NCBI RefSeq assembly: GCF_010470665.1
Contig: NZ_VOPZ01000013.1
Coordinates: forward strand, 21,530-85,529
Source of the DNA: Desulfovibrio sp. JC022
Lineage (GTDB): Bacteria; Desulfobacterota; Desulfovibrionia; Desulfovibrionales; Desulfovibrionaceae
Direction: 5' to 3'
DNA length: 64,000 bases
Part shown: positions 36,005 through 45,071 of the stretch, piece after piece
Position numbering within the stretch: the stretch's first letter is position 1
How the letters are laid out: each line of letters begins with the position of its first letter
Program-made: the position numbers and the translations under genes
The notes under the pieces: model-generated
The model's database searches: none
The model's input: the letters and a program-made list of their open reading frames with translations, nothing else
Told to the model about the DNA's origin: nothing

Positions 36005-38305
36005 TTGAAAAAACCTTCCAGTATCTATCCCTCTTCACTCGCTCGCACCCCATCTGCATTTTATTTGCTGTTAATTACCTTATGTACCTTACTCTGCTTC
36101 GCATCCAACTCATTTGCCAACAAAAAGCTCGATAAAATCACCCTGCAACTCAAATGGTTCCACCAATTTCAGTTTGCCGGGTATTATGCAGCCCTTGAAA
36201 AGGGATTTTATGAAGACGAAGGATTGGATGTAACCATCATTGAACGCGATCTGCGACACAATCCTATCGATCAAGTACTTGCCGGTAATGCTGATTTCGG
36301 AGTCAGTAATTCTGAAGTCCTGCTCCATTACCTAAATGGTAAAAGGCTTGTTCTCCTAGCTTCAGTATACCAGCATTCGCCATTGGTTTTTATATCCAAA
36401 ACAAAACCGCTCATACACACAGCGCAGGAACTGAAAGGCAAAAATGTACTCATGAGTTCTGCATCACAGGATATTGAATTAAAAGTGATGCTGGAGAGAG
36501 CAGGTATATCTTTTTCCGACATTAATTTAATTGATCGTTTTGCGGTTCCTGAAGACTATTTCGACCCTGAAATTGATGTTATCGCCGCATACAGCACTAA
36601 TCAGCCTTACTATCTGACAAAAGAAGATGAGTCTTACTCCATAATTTATCCCTACACCCACGGAATTGATTTCTATGGAGACACTCTTTTTACATCACGG
36701 GCTCAGTTGGATAAACACCCGGAACGAACCAACAAATTCCTCAAAGCCAGTTTGAAAGGATGGAAATACGCACTTGAAAACCCTGAAGAAATCATAGATA
36801 TAATAATCAATAAATTCGGTTCACTTAAAACAAAAGGGCATCTTAAATATGAAGCGGATATCATTCGTACCCTGATTTTACCTGACCTTGTGCGCATAGG
36901 ACACAGCAACCCATCCAGATGGGAGCAGATTGGCGCGGAATTTAAAAAACAAGGGCTGACCCAAAGCGAACGCAATCTCGCAGATTTCTTTTTTAATCCA
37001 ACAGAAGGCAAAGTTTTAATCAGACAAAAAACAGCAGTCTGGGCTACAGCCCTATTTGCTGTAATTGTACTGATCCTGCTTGCGTTCATTTTGGTTGCCG
37101 GAAAATTCAAGCAGGAAATTAACAGCCGCCGTGAAATGGAAGAAAAGCTGAAAAAAAGTGAAAAATATTACCGCAGCCTCTTTGAAAACACCGGAACCGC
37201 AACAGTCATAATTACCCCCGACTACATGATAAAAAAGTGTAACAGCAACTTTGCTCAATTATGCGATTTGCCTATTGAAGATATTGAAATGAAGCAAAAA
37301 TGGACTGATTTCATCGCTCCAGACGAAGTGGACAGAATGACCTCCTATGCAAAATCTAGAACTTTTACCGAGCACTCCTCCCCGAAATCATATGATTTCA
37401 AATTCAAGCGAGCAGACGGAGAAATCAGAAACGTCCATACACACGTAGAAGTAATTGAAGGCAGTACCGATTGCGTAGCATCACTCATTGATATGACTGA
37501 AAAAATAAAAACACAGGAATTGCTTATTCAGACTGAAAAAATGGTTTCAGTGGGAGGGCTGGCCGCAGGTATGGCCCACGAAATCAATAACCCCTTAGCC
37601 GGAATACTTCAGGCCGTACAAAATATTTACCGCCGGGTTTCACCGGAAATACCGGCAAATGTCAAAATAGCGGATAAAAATGGGTGTTCCTGCGATCAAA
37701 TCAAAAGCTACCTGGAAGAAAGAGGAATTATCAGGATGCTCGATGGCATCCATTCATCCGGAGAACGGGCTGCTAATATCGTAAGAACAATGCTTAACTT
37801 CACACGCCGCAACGATGAAGGTATGACCGCCTGCAATCTGAACCGCCTTTTTGATGACATCATGAACATAATCACCTGCGATTATGACCTGAAGAAAAAA
37901 TATGATTTTAAACACACTAAAATTATCAAGGATTATCAGGAAAACCTAGGGGAAATAAGCTGCATGCGCATTGAAATCGAACAGGTGCTGCTGAATCTGG
38001 TAAAAAACGCGGCATATGCTTCCAATGAAATTTCCGGTATCCGAACACCGACCATAACTTTACGCACTCGAATGGATAAAAAATTCATTACAGCCGAAGT
38101 AGAAGATAACGGTCCGGGTATAAATCCGGAAGTGAAGCGGCGTGTATTTGAACCTTTTTTTACCACCAAATCTCCCGGAGTCGGAACCGGCCTTGGACTT
38201 TCCGTCTCATATTTTATAATAACCCAAAACCACAAGGGCTTTTTTGAAATAGACACCGAAATCGGAAAAGGTACCAAATTCACAATCAAAATACCTATCG
38301 TTTAA
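36005..38305 (+). CDS. Membrane sensor histidine kinase with an NMT1/THI5-like periplasmic domain and PAS domain
   Basis: 766 aa starting at TTG (AGGA upstream). Signal/TM at ~15-38, an NMT1/THI5-like substrate-binding domain at ~42-330 (ITLQLKWFHQFQFAGYYAALEKGFY is the family hallmark, given here in part), TM at ~345-365, PAS ~380-500, then a histidine kinase: H-box GGLAAGMAHEINNPLAGIL, N-box LLNLVKNAAYAS, G boxes DNGPGI and GTGLGLSVSY. It is a transport-type binding fold fused directly to a kinase, presumably sensing a pyrimidine-like or other small ligand. No response regulator is adjacent. Confidence 0.9.
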   Translation: MKKPSSIYPSSLARTPSAFYLLLITLCTLLCFASNSFANKKLDKITLQLKWFHQFQFAGYYAALEKGFYEDEGLDVTIIERDLRHNPIDQVLAGNADFGVSNSEVLLHYLNGKRLVLLASVYQHSPLVFISKTKPLIHTAQELKGKNVLMSSASQDIELKVMLERAGISFSDINLIDRFAVPEDYFDPEIDVIAAYSTNQPYYLTKEDESYSIIYPYTHGIDFYGDTLFTSRAQLDKHPERTNKFLKASLKGWKYALENPEEIIDIIINKFGSLKTKGHLKYEADIIRTLILPDLVRIGHSNPSRWEQIGAEFKKQGLTQSERNLADFFFNPTEGKVLIRQKTAVWATALFAVIVLILLAFILVAGKFKQEINSRREMEEKLKKSEKYYRSLFENTGTATVIITPDYMIKKCNSNFAQLCDLPIEDIEMKQKWTDFIAPDEVDRMTSYAKSRTFTEHSSPKSYDFKFKRADGEIRNVHTHVEVIEGSTDCVASLIDMTEKIKTQELLIQTEKMVSVGGLAAGMAHEINNPLAGILQAVQNIYRRVSPEIPANVKIADKNGCSCDQIKSYLEERGIIRMLDGIHSSGERAANIVRTMLNFTRRNDEGMTACNLNRLFDDIMNIITCDYDLKKKYDFKHTKIIKDYQENLGEISCMRIEIEQVLLNLVKNAAYASNEISGIRTPTITLRTRMDKKFITAEVEDNGPGINPEVKRRVFEPFFTTKSPGVGTGLGLSVSYFIITQNHKGFFEIDTEIGKGTKFTIKIPIV

Positions 38306-38306
38306 T

Positions 38307-38732
38307 ATGCTTAAAATTATGAATAAAATTATTATCCCAATGGTTATAGCCTTATTGCTTCTGGCTTGTCCGGCCTGTGCGAAAAAACCTGTTCTCTACC
38401 CAAATGAACAATACAAAAAGGCCGGAGAAACAAAAGTTTCCGAAGATATTGAATATTGCATGGAGTTTGCGGAAAAAAGTGTAGGCAAAGAATCCAAAGG
38501 AAAAACATCGGCTAAAGCCGGCATTCAGGGCGGACTTATAGGCGGTGCAATCGGTCTTGGAATCGGAATTGTTACAGGAAGTCCCGGTTCATCGGCTATG
38601 GCCGGAGCTGCCGGTGGTGCTGCCGGAGGAGCTGTGGGCGGAGCAGTTCAGGACAACGAAGATCCACTGTACAAAAAATTTGTGGAACGTTGCCTGCAAG
38701 AAAAAGGATATGAAACAATGGGCTGGAAATAA
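38307..38732 (+). CDS. Glycine-zipper lipoprotein
   Basis: 141 aa beginning one base after the kinase stop; a second in-frame ATG at 38319 is also possible. A lipobox (LLLAC) ends the signal peptide. Residues ~70-112 form a Gly/Ala-rich zipper (GGLIGGAIGLGIGIVTG, then GAAGGAAGGAVGG), as in outer-membrane Rcp/YMGG-type proteins that insert or oligomerise in membranes. Two further cysteines (YC and RC) flank the zipper. Probably co-expressed with the kinase; function unknown. Confidence 0.75.
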   Translation: MLKIMNKIIIPMVIALLLLACPACAKKPVLYPNEQYKKAGETKVSEDIEYCMEFAEKSVGKESKGKTSAKAGIQGGLIGGAIGLGIGIVTGSPGSSAMAGAAGGAAGGAVGGAVQDNEDPLYKKFVERCLQEKGYETMGWK

Positions 38733-38741
38733 TTCCGGCTC

Positions 38742-39521
38742 TTAAAATCCATCATGCACAGGAATGTATTTTAGCATTATCTTCCTGTACTCGCCTTGGT
38801 TTTTCATTTCTTTCAACTCTTCGCTAACTCGCTTAAATGCCGTTGAGTTTTTCTTCCGGGAAAAAGCCAGGTATGTGTCCGACTGGGAATATATTAACGG
38901 CAATCCTGTTGCCGGATCAAGAATTGCTTCAATTTTTCCAAGCAGATTATGCTCATTTAAAAAATTTAATGCCGGGTAATAATCCGCAAAAATGAAATCA
39001 ATCCTACCCAGCACTAATTTTTTCACATTGAGATCAAGATTCGGAACTTCTTCGATCCTCTTGAATACATTTTGCTTCAGAGCTTTATCTATTTTTTCTC
39101 CGTAATAAAACCCCCTGCCCACACCGCCGACATACTTTTGGGCTCCCTTAAACTCAGGTGAAAAAAAAGTATTAGATCCGGCAAGACGCAACGCAACAAC
39201 TTTTTCTGTAATCAAAACGGTATCAGGGTATTTGAGAAATTTATTACGTTTTTCATTATACCCTGCGTTAAAAATAGCATCAGCAGTCCCCTTCTCCACC
39301 ATGGTCATGGCTCTTTTCCAAGGGACAATAAGAACTTGCGGAGTGTATCCGGCCCGTTCTACCGCCTCAGAGACGATTTCCACCAGAAAACCTGTGGGTT
39401 TACCGTTATCAATATATGTCTGGGGTGGAGTATCTAATGTAACCAGTGTTAATTTTTTGGCATGAAGACTGCCCGGAAACATTAAAATTAAAGTAATAAT
39501 CAGCAAATATAATCTGAACAC
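38742..39521 (-). CDS. Periplasmic solute-binding protein, family 3
   Basis: 259 aa from a GTG at 39521, giving MFRLYLLIITLILMFPGS as signal peptide; a GTG at 39533 overlaps the GGAGG site and is less likely. The mature domain has the family-3 pattern (LTLVTLDTPPQTYIDNGKPTGFLVEIV, shown partly as LVTLDTPPQTY). Stand-alone, without permease or ATPase, so it may be a sensor or an orphan. Convergent with the glycine-zipper gene. Confidence 0.8.
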   Translation of the reverse strand: MFRLYLLIITLILMFPGSLHAKKLTLVTLDTPPQTYIDNGKPTGFLVEIVSEAVERAGYTPQVLIVPWKRAMTMVEKGTADAIFNAGYNEKRNKFLKYPDTVLITEKVVALRLAGSNTFFSPEFKGAQKYVGGVGRGFYYGEKIDKALKQNVFKRIEEVPNLDLNVKKLVLGRIDFIFADYYPALNFLNEHNLLGKIEAILDPATGLPLIYSQSDTYLAFSRKKNSTAFKRVSEELKEMKNQGEYRKIMLKYIPVHDGF

Positions 39522-39729
39522 AGCGTTCCGCACCTCCGTTAAATATCAACTACATATTAACACTAAAAACACCGCACTGAAATGATTCATTTAAATTTAA
39601 ATCTGTTGTATCCTAAAAATAATTAACAACATTAAAAAACAACAAAATAATACGTTTCGGTGTTAAGTTTATCCTGTTAATGCCGATCATTTTTGTAATA
39701 AGACTTTAACCATAAAAAATGGCTGAATT

Positions 39730-41124
39730 ATGTTGAGATTATTGACCATACTTATCACTCTCCTCCTGCTGCCCGCTATGGCCTGTGCCTGGCCGGGCAA
39801 AATAGTCGCAGTTGAAGGTGCGGCCTCATTTGTTGTGCTTAAGGATGGTCAAACTCCTGTAAAGGTCAACATTGCAGGAGTTAAACCTGTTCCGGGTATG
39901 GATTCCGCCAAGGCACGGCTGGAAAGCAGCAACCTCGTCCTCATGCGCGATGTTGAGGTCAGGGAACTAAGCAAGAGTGACGATGGAACCATCATCGGCG
40001 ACATCACCGTTAATGGTAAATCCTTATCAAAAGAATTGCTTGATGAAGGTATTGTGCAAAGCTCTGCTCAGGCAGCCCCTGCGATCGATACCACACCGGT
40101 AGAAATCCCCAAGGAAATAATCGAACCGGCATCTCCCCCGGAAAGCACCCCTGCTCCGCAGACAGTAACCGCCCCTGCAACCGAAACTGATGCGGCAAAT
40201 ATTGCTGATGAACTTTTTCCGGAACCCTCTGCGCAAACAACACCCCAGCCTCTGCAAAAGCCAGCACAGCCAGCAATGTCGCAACATGCGCCACAGGTCC
40301 GCTATGTACAGGTCTACCAGCCACCGCAACAACAATTAGGACTTTGGCCCGGACGTCCGGCCCCTGCAATTGCGCACCAGCCGGTTCAACAGGTATTTCA
40401 GACACAACAACCCGGATTACAAACAACACGAGCTCATGCCCCGGTAGCGCAGCAACAGCCCCCCTCTGGGCAAGTTCAAAATCCCGGTGACGTAGCTAAG
40501 CGCGATTACGATCTGGCTGTAAGGGTTCAAAAGAACACCAGACGGACCAAGAATAAAGGCTTCTTCGTTCCAAAGAAAAAATCAGAAACATTTATTGGTG
40601 TCGCCGGCGGTGCACAGGCAGCCATGAAGTCCAAAAATGAAGCACCCTATTCATCTTTCGGTGGACTGGGGGGAATTTCAACAAGACATTTCTACCCTTC
40701 AGGATTTGGTATCGGCGGTGATTTTTTCATGAGTAAATCATCCGGTACCTCAGGAACCTACGGAGCAACGTATTATAGCAACGGAACCCTCAATACAAAC
40801 GGGACCAACTATGACTACAAAGATAAAAGTTTTACCACCTACACATTTACCGGGGCACTGCTCTACCGCTTTTACACAGACCGGAACTTTACCCCGTACA
40901 TAGCTGCCCATGCTGGGTATTCAATTTTTGATTACCCAAATAACATCTTTGAAATGTCTGATGGTGCCCCCGTTGCCGGTGGTGGTGCCGGTTTTTTATA
41001 TGAATTCGATTCCGGCTTCACTATCGGTCTCGATACCCGCTATCTGAAAACCATAGGCGGTAAAAAGGATGATCCAAGCGGATTTTTTGATACACTCTTT
41101 AACATAGGTTACACCTTCGACTGA
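39730..41124 (+). CDS. Outer-membrane beta-barrel protein with an N-terminal nuclease-like (SNase) domain
   Basis: 464 aa. Signal peptide to ~20; ~22-110 resembles a staphylococcal-nuclease/thermonuclease beta-barrel (GKIVAVEGAASFVVLKDG, then LLDEGIV) but lacks the Arg/Glu/Arg catalytic set; ~115-270 is a Pro/Gln-rich linker; ~290-464 looks like an eight-stranded OmpA/OmpW-type barrel (alternating pattern ending FNIGYTFD with the terminal aromatic). The ribosome site is weak. Likely anchored in the outer membrane with the OB-like domain in the periplasm, perhaps for binding rather than cutting. Confidence 0.7.
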   Translation: MLRLLTILITLLLLPAMACAWPGKIVAVEGAASFVVLKDGQTPVKVNIAGVKPVPGMDSAKARLESSNLVLMRDVEVRELSKSDDGTIIGDITVNGKSLSKELLDEGIVQSSAQAAPAIDTTPVEIPKEIIEPASPPESTPAPQTVTAPATETDAANIADELFPEPSAQTTPQPLQKPAQPAMSQHAPQVRYVQVYQPPQQQLGLWPGRPAPAIAHQPVQQVFQTQQPGLQTTRAHAPVAQQQPPSGQVQNPGDVAKRDYDLAVRVQKNTRRTKNKGFFVPKKKSETFIGVAGGAQAAMKSKNEAPYSSFGGLGGISTRHFYPSGFGIGGDFFMSKSSGTSGTYGATYYSNGTLNTNGTNYDYKDKSFTTYTFTGALLYRFYTDRNFTPYIAAHAGYSIFDYPNNIFEMSDGAPVAGGGAGFLYEFDSGFTIGLDTRYLKTIGGKKDDPSGFFDTLFNIGYTFD

Positions 41125-41149
41125 CCGCTCTCTTTAATATATACGATCG

Positions 41150-41183
41150 AGCCCTTAACTTGCATAAAGTTAAGGGCTTTTTT
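41150..41183 (+). terminator. Terminator after the barrel protein
   Basis: The stem AGCCCTTAACTT / AAGTTAAGGGCT with a GCATA loop is followed by a T-run. Confidence 0.9.
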
Positions 41184-41286
41184 GATTTCATTATTGACTT
41201 GTTCGAATTCGAGAGGTACTACCATTTACAAAAGAGTAGCACTAAACAGGCATTCATTTTAAGAACAGACCGCAAACGGAGAAAAA

Positions 41287-41922
41287 ATGCATTTAAAATA
41301 TATGTCGCGATTCTTTGCCGCATTTGTTTTTTTTACCCTTATGAATACTCCTGCATATGCCCACAGAGTTAGTATCTTCGCATATATTGAAGGGAATACA
41401 GTATATACTGAGAGCTATTTCAGTAAAAAAAGAAAGGTCCATAAAGGCAAGCTTGAAGTTTTCAGCACCAAAACCGGGGAAGAACTTCTTAAAGGAGTGA
41501 CCGACAATAACGGTAACTTCAATTTCCCTATCCCTGAAGCCATCAAAGTGAATAAAAGCGGCCTTCTGATCAACCTCTACGCCTCTGAAGGGCACAGGGC
41601 GGTCTGGACCTTAAATGCAGATGAAATTTTCCCCGATACCGAGGAAACAACGCCCGCAGCATCGATCAAGGATTCCCCTGTCAGTACAGCTGAAACGCCC
41701 CCCCTTACTTCTCCGGCAGGCACAACACCGGAAACATCATCACAGGAAATTGCAGAGCTTACCACGCAGGTAAAAACTCTCACAAATAAAGTCGAGACCT
41801 TGAAACGGTTGATCATCAGCCAACAGGAAAAAGGTCCCGGTGTTAATGAAATATTTTCGGGGATCGGATATATCCTCGGACTTTTCGGAGTTGCCGCTTT
41901 TTTTCTTTCAAAGAAAAAATAA
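41287..41922 (+). CDS. NikL/CbiL-like periplasmic metal-transport accessory protein
   Basis: 211 aa. A signal peptide ends YAHRVSIFAYIEG, so His becomes N-terminal of the mature protein, as in the NikL/CbiL-type accessory proteins of ECF nickel transporters. A carboxypeptidase-regulatory-like beta domain (GKLEVFSTKTGEELLKGVTD) follows, then a Thr/Pro-rich stretch, a coiled coil (~155-185) and a C-terminal TM helix. AACGGAG precedes the ATG. It is paired with a NikK/DUF4198-like gene 33 bases downstream; no NikMNQO genes are next to it. Confidence 0.72.
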   Translation: MHLKYMSRFFAAFVFFTLMNTPAYAHRVSIFAYIEGNTVYTESYFSKKRKVHKGKLEVFSTKTGEELLKGVTDNNGNFNFPIPEAIKVNKSGLLINLYASEGHRAVWTLNADEIFPDTEETTPAASIKDSPVSTAETPPLTSPAGTTPETSSQEIAELTTQVKTLTNKVETLKRLIISQQEKGPGVNEIFSGIGYILGLFGVAAFFLSKKK

Positions 41923-41955
41923 TTTTTACGCCACCTTATTACACGGAGTGATTTC

Positions 41956-42717
41956 ATGCGAAAACAGATTGTTCCCGTTCTGACCATCTTGTTGATTCTG
42001 GCCTTCAGCAGTTCTTCCTTTGCCCATTTCGGAATGCTGATTCCTGAAAAATCAATTATCACCCCGGAGAAAAAGAAAGTTGAGATGCAGCTTTCATTTT
42101 CACATCCATTTGAACTGGTAGGCATGAATCTGGTTAAGCCCAAAAAGTTCAGCGTTTTTTATGAAGGAAAAGAAACCGACCTGCTGCCATCGTTGAAAGA
42201 AACAAAAACAATGGACCACGATTCTTTCAAGGCAGAATACAAAGTAAAACGCCCCGGCATGTATACTTTTTTCATGGAACCTGTGCCCTATCCCGAACCT
42301 GCCGAAGATAATTACATCATCCATTACACCAAGACTATTGTATCCGCCTTCAACGAAGGGGAAGACTGGAACAAGCCCCTTGGCGTTAAAACCGAAATTG
42401 TACCTCTGACCCGCCCTTGGGGTAATTATGCCGGCAATGTTTTTCAGGGAATCGTCCTGCTTGACGGAAAACCGGCCCCCTTCTCTCGTGTGGAAGTTGA
42501 ATTATACAATAAAAAAGGTGAACTGGCTGCACCCTATGAATGTATGGTCACACAAGAAGTACTCTGCGATGAAAACGGAGTATTCACCTTTGTCTGTCCG
42601 AAAGCAGGATGGTGGGGCTTTGCAGCCTTAAATGATGCTGATTATAAAATTAAAGGAAAAGATGTAGAGCTGGGTGCTGTGCTCTGGATTGAAATGGTTC
42701 CTTATAAAAATAAATAA
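41956..42717 (+). CDS. DUF4198 periplasmic protein (NikK-like)
   Basis: 253 aa. Signal peptide ends SSFAHFGMLIPE, again exposing a histidine near the mature N-terminus. The body is a DUF4198 two-domain beta protein (SFSHPFELVGMNL, then RPWGNYAGNVFQG and GWWGFAALND). DUF4198 proteins include NikK, found with NikL beside nickel/cobalt ECF transporters; nickel would suit the hydrogenase in this window. Function is inferred from family and partner. GGAG precedes the ATG. Confidence 0.75.
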   Translation: MRKQIVPVLTILLILAFSSSSFAHFGMLIPEKSIITPEKKKVEMQLSFSHPFELVGMNLVKPKKFSVFYEGKETDLLPSLKETKTMDHDSFKAEYKVKRPGMYTFFMEPVPYPEPAEDNYIIHYTKTIVSAFNEGEDWNKPLGVKTEIVPLTRPWGNYAGNVFQGIVLLDGKPAPFSRVEVELYNKKGELAAPYECMVTQEVLCDENGVFTFVCPKAGWWGFAALNDADYKIKGKDVELGAVLWIEMVPYKNK

Positions 42718-42751
42718 ATTAACACCCTAAAAGCCATTAGAGAACTAATCA

Positions 42752-42789
42752 AAAAAGGTCGGAAGCACTATCTTCCGGCCTTTACTTTT
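42752..42789 (+). terminator. Terminator after the nikL/nikK-like pair
   Basis: The stem AAAGGTCGGAAG / CTTCCGGCCTTT with a CACTAT loop ends in TACTTTTA. Confidence 0.82.
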
Positions 42790-42882
42790 ATCTCCAAGCT
42801 AATTATGACTTATTTGAAATAATTAACAATGTTGCCGAACTTAAGTTTTATATAATAATATTTAATATTTAACGGAGTAGGA

Positions 42883-44250
42883 ATGCTTAACCCACAGGTT
42901 TTAGTTGTCGACGACAGCAAAACTATCCGCACTGTCATCAGTTCGGAACTAAAAAAGCATTCCATAGATGTAACCGAAGCCATCAACGGCACCCAAGGCT
43001 TAGACTTTACCCGTAACCATCACTATGATCTTGTAATAACAGACATTACCATGCCCGGCATGGATGGTTACCAGCTCTGCACTGAAATCAAAAGAAATCC
43101 GGACACCCAATCCACCCCGGTGATCATACTTTCCAGCAACGAAAGGCATGAACATATCGAAAGAGGTTTCGAGGTCGGTGCTGCCGCATATATAACCAAG
43201 AACAAAGCCCGGAAAGACCTGCTCCCATACATCAAAGAGATTCTGGACCGGGCTAAGCTGCTGCGCGACAAACTTGTACTGGTTGTTGATGATTCAAAGT
43301 ACATTTTGAATGTCGTAAAATCGGGACTCACCTCAGCCGGATTTAAGGTAATCACTGCCAGCAACGGATTCGAAGCATTTGAAATTGCAAGTGAAATAGC
43401 ACCTCATCTCATCCTTTCAGATATCAATATGCCGGTAATGAACGGCATCAAGCTTTGCGAAAAAGTTCAAAATCATCCAGCTTTAGCCCATATTCCATTC
43501 GTGATAATGAGTTCCGGTGCGGATCGCAGAACTATGCGCGAACTGCTACACAAAGGTGCTGCCGCTTTTCTGGTCAAACCTTTCAATATTGATCAGTTGG
43601 TAATTACCGCCGAAAAGCTGCTCAGCGACCATTTCCAGATTATTCTACAGCAGCGAGAAAATTTTAAGAAAGAACGCACCCTGCTAATGGGCAGTATAAC
43701 CAGTCTTATTCAGGCTCTGGAAGCGAGGGATTCCTACACCAAAGGTCATTCTGACACGGTTTCAAACCTGTCAGTACGAATTGCTGAAAAACTGTCTTTA
43801 AGTGAATTTGACCAAGAGAGGATAGAATTTGCGGCAAGATTGCATGATCTTGGAAAAATTGGCATCCGCGATGATATCTTGCTTAAAAACGGCCCACTGA
43901 GCGAAGATGAATTTGCCAAGATCAAAGAACACCCGGTACTCGGTGCCGATATCCTGAACCCCATTCCAAGTATGGAAGATATTATCCCTGCGGTGCTGCA
44001 TCATCATGAAAAAATGAATGGACAGGGCTATCCGCATGGGTTGAGCGGTAATGAAATTCCGCTATGGGCAAGAATCATCTCCATTGCCGATGTTTATGAT
44101 GCCCTGACTACCGATCGCCCGTACAAGGATGCGTTCACCCATCAAGCCACCATGGAATTCATTGAGCAAAAAGCAAATGTAGAGCTATGCCCGGAATGTG
44201 CTAAAGCTTTTCAGGCTGTCATGCTCGAAAATGACAGCCTGTTGTATTAG
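42883..44250 (+). CDS. Response regulator with two receiver domains and an HD-GYP output
   Basis: 455 aa. Receiver 1 (~5-125) has VVDDSK and the phospho-acceptor Asp in VITDITMPGMDG. Receiver 2 (~130-250) has VVDDSK and LSDINMPVMNG. The HD-GYP domain (~265-440) has LHDLGKIGIRDD, KEHPVLGADIL and HHHEKMNGQGYPHGLSG, so it probably degrades c-di-GMP on phosphorylation. Two receivers suggest input from two kinases. GGAG lies upstream of the ATG. No partner kinase is adjacent. Confidence 0.93.
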   Translation: MLNPQVLVVDDSKTIRTVISSELKKHSIDVTEAINGTQGLDFTRNHHYDLVITDITMPGMDGYQLCTEIKRNPDTQSTPVIILSSNERHEHIERGFEVGAAAYITKNKARKDLLPYIKEILDRAKLLRDKLVLVVDDSKYILNVVKSGLTSAGFKVITASNGFEAFEIASEIAPHLILSDINMPVMNGIKLCEKVQNHPALAHIPFVIMSSGADRRTMRELLHKGAAAFLVKPFNIDQLVITAEKLLSDHFQIILQQRENFKKERTLLMGSITSLIQALEARDSYTKGHSDTVSNLSVRIAEKLSLSEFDQERIEFAARLHDLGKIGIRDDILLKNGPLSEDEFAKIKEHPVLGADILNPIPSMEDIIPAVLHHHEKMNGQGYPHGLSGNEIPLWARIISIADVYDALTTDRPYKDAFTHQATMEFIEQKANVELCPECAKAFQAVMLENDSLLY

Positions 44251-44254
44251 AATT

Positions 44255-44458
44255 TTAAGCTGGATTAATCCGATCCAGCCCGGAAACTTCCCAAGCTTTT
44301 TCCTTATCCACTTCCTCGCCGCCATCAAGAATTGTTTCCTGCATTTCTCCATCCACATCCGCGCTCTCTTCCACACCCATTTTAAAAATGAGCTTCTGGT
44401 TGGTGTCGTAGATGTAAGCGGCCTCTTCATAAATATAAAACTTAAAAGGATTCTGCAT
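44255..44458 (-). CDS. Small acidic hypothetical protein (67 aa)
   Basis: Not recognised. It has a strong ribosome site (GGAGGAACT before ATG at 44458), supporting expression. The sequence starts MQNPFKFYIYEEAAYIYDTN and is rich in Asp/Glu; no signal peptide. It is convergent with the dual-receiver gene, separated by four bases. Probably a lineage-specific cytoplasmic protein. Confidence 0.68.
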   Translation of the reverse strand: MQNPFKFYIYEEAAYIYDTNQKLIFKMGVEESADVDGEMQETILDGGEEVDKEKAWEVSGLDRINPA

Positions 44459-44589
44459 AGTTCCTCCATTAAATTAGTGTTCACAAACACAGGACTTTTA
44501 TCACTTTGCGCAATGACAAGAAAGGGCTAATATTATAAGAATGCAATTTGCAGACTAATCCCAACCACCCAAAAACACCGGGAGCAGGC

Positions 44590-44913
44590 ATGAAGCTTAA
44601 GATCATCTCTAAAATTTTATGCGCTACTTTTTTTCTTGTGATGCTAATAAGTTCCGCTGCAACAGCCGAAATTTCGACCTATAAATGCCAAAACGGCCCT
44701 GCCTGTATTGATGAAAGAGTCAATTTCGGAGCAGCTGAAATCAAGTGCACTGACGTTAATGGAGACGTGCTTTCCAACTGGATCTGTGAATACGAACTGG
44801 AATATACCTGCACAAACAAACTGACCGGGGAAGTCCGCAAAGGCGGTTTCGATCCCATTGGCGGCGCGCTCTGCTCAAAACTCTGCGGCCCGTGCAAGGA
44901 AGGTTGGAAATAA
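44590..44913 (+). CDS. Small Cys-rich exported protein (107 aa)
   Basis: The start at 44590 is preferred because GGGAG and a signal peptide (MKLKIISKILCATFF...ATAE) fit; an ATG-less extension to 44548 is unlikely. The mature ~80 residues contain eight or more cysteines in pairs (YKCQNGPACIDE, CEYELEYTC, LCSKLCGPC), suggesting disulfides in the periplasm or metal binding. No family recognised. It precedes ssrA. Confidence 0.68.
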   Translation: MKLKIISKILCATFFLVMLISSAATAEISTYKCQNGPACIDERVNFGAAEIKCTDVNGDVLSNWICEYELEYTCTNKLTGEVRKGGFDPIGGALCSKLCGPCKEGWK

Positions 44914-44937
44914 TTTAATTTATTGGTTCCGCAATAC

Positions 44938-44964
44938 TTGCCAAGCACACGGCAATGTTATAGA
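44938..44964 (+). promoter_or_regulatory. Upstream ssrA promoter, shared stable-RNA type
   Basis: TTGCCA, 15 bases, TATAGA, preceded by AC and followed by AACATCTCTTC. The core TTGCCAAGCACACG is the same as in the promoter of tRNA-Met copy 1. Confidence 0.55.
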
Positions 44965-45015
44965 TAACATCTCTTCACCTGAAGGGGCTTAAGAATTTCT
45001 TTTTCTTGCAGCCTC

Positions 45016-45043
45016 TTGCATCATATTCCTGCGTGTATACTAT
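45016..45043 (+). promoter_or_regulatory. Proximal ssrA promoter
   Basis: TTGCAT, 16 bases, TACTAT, ending about 28 bases before the mature tmRNA 5' end. Confidence 0.6.
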
Positions 45044-45071
45044 ATAAGTAGGAAGTGTTCTTTGAAAAAAT

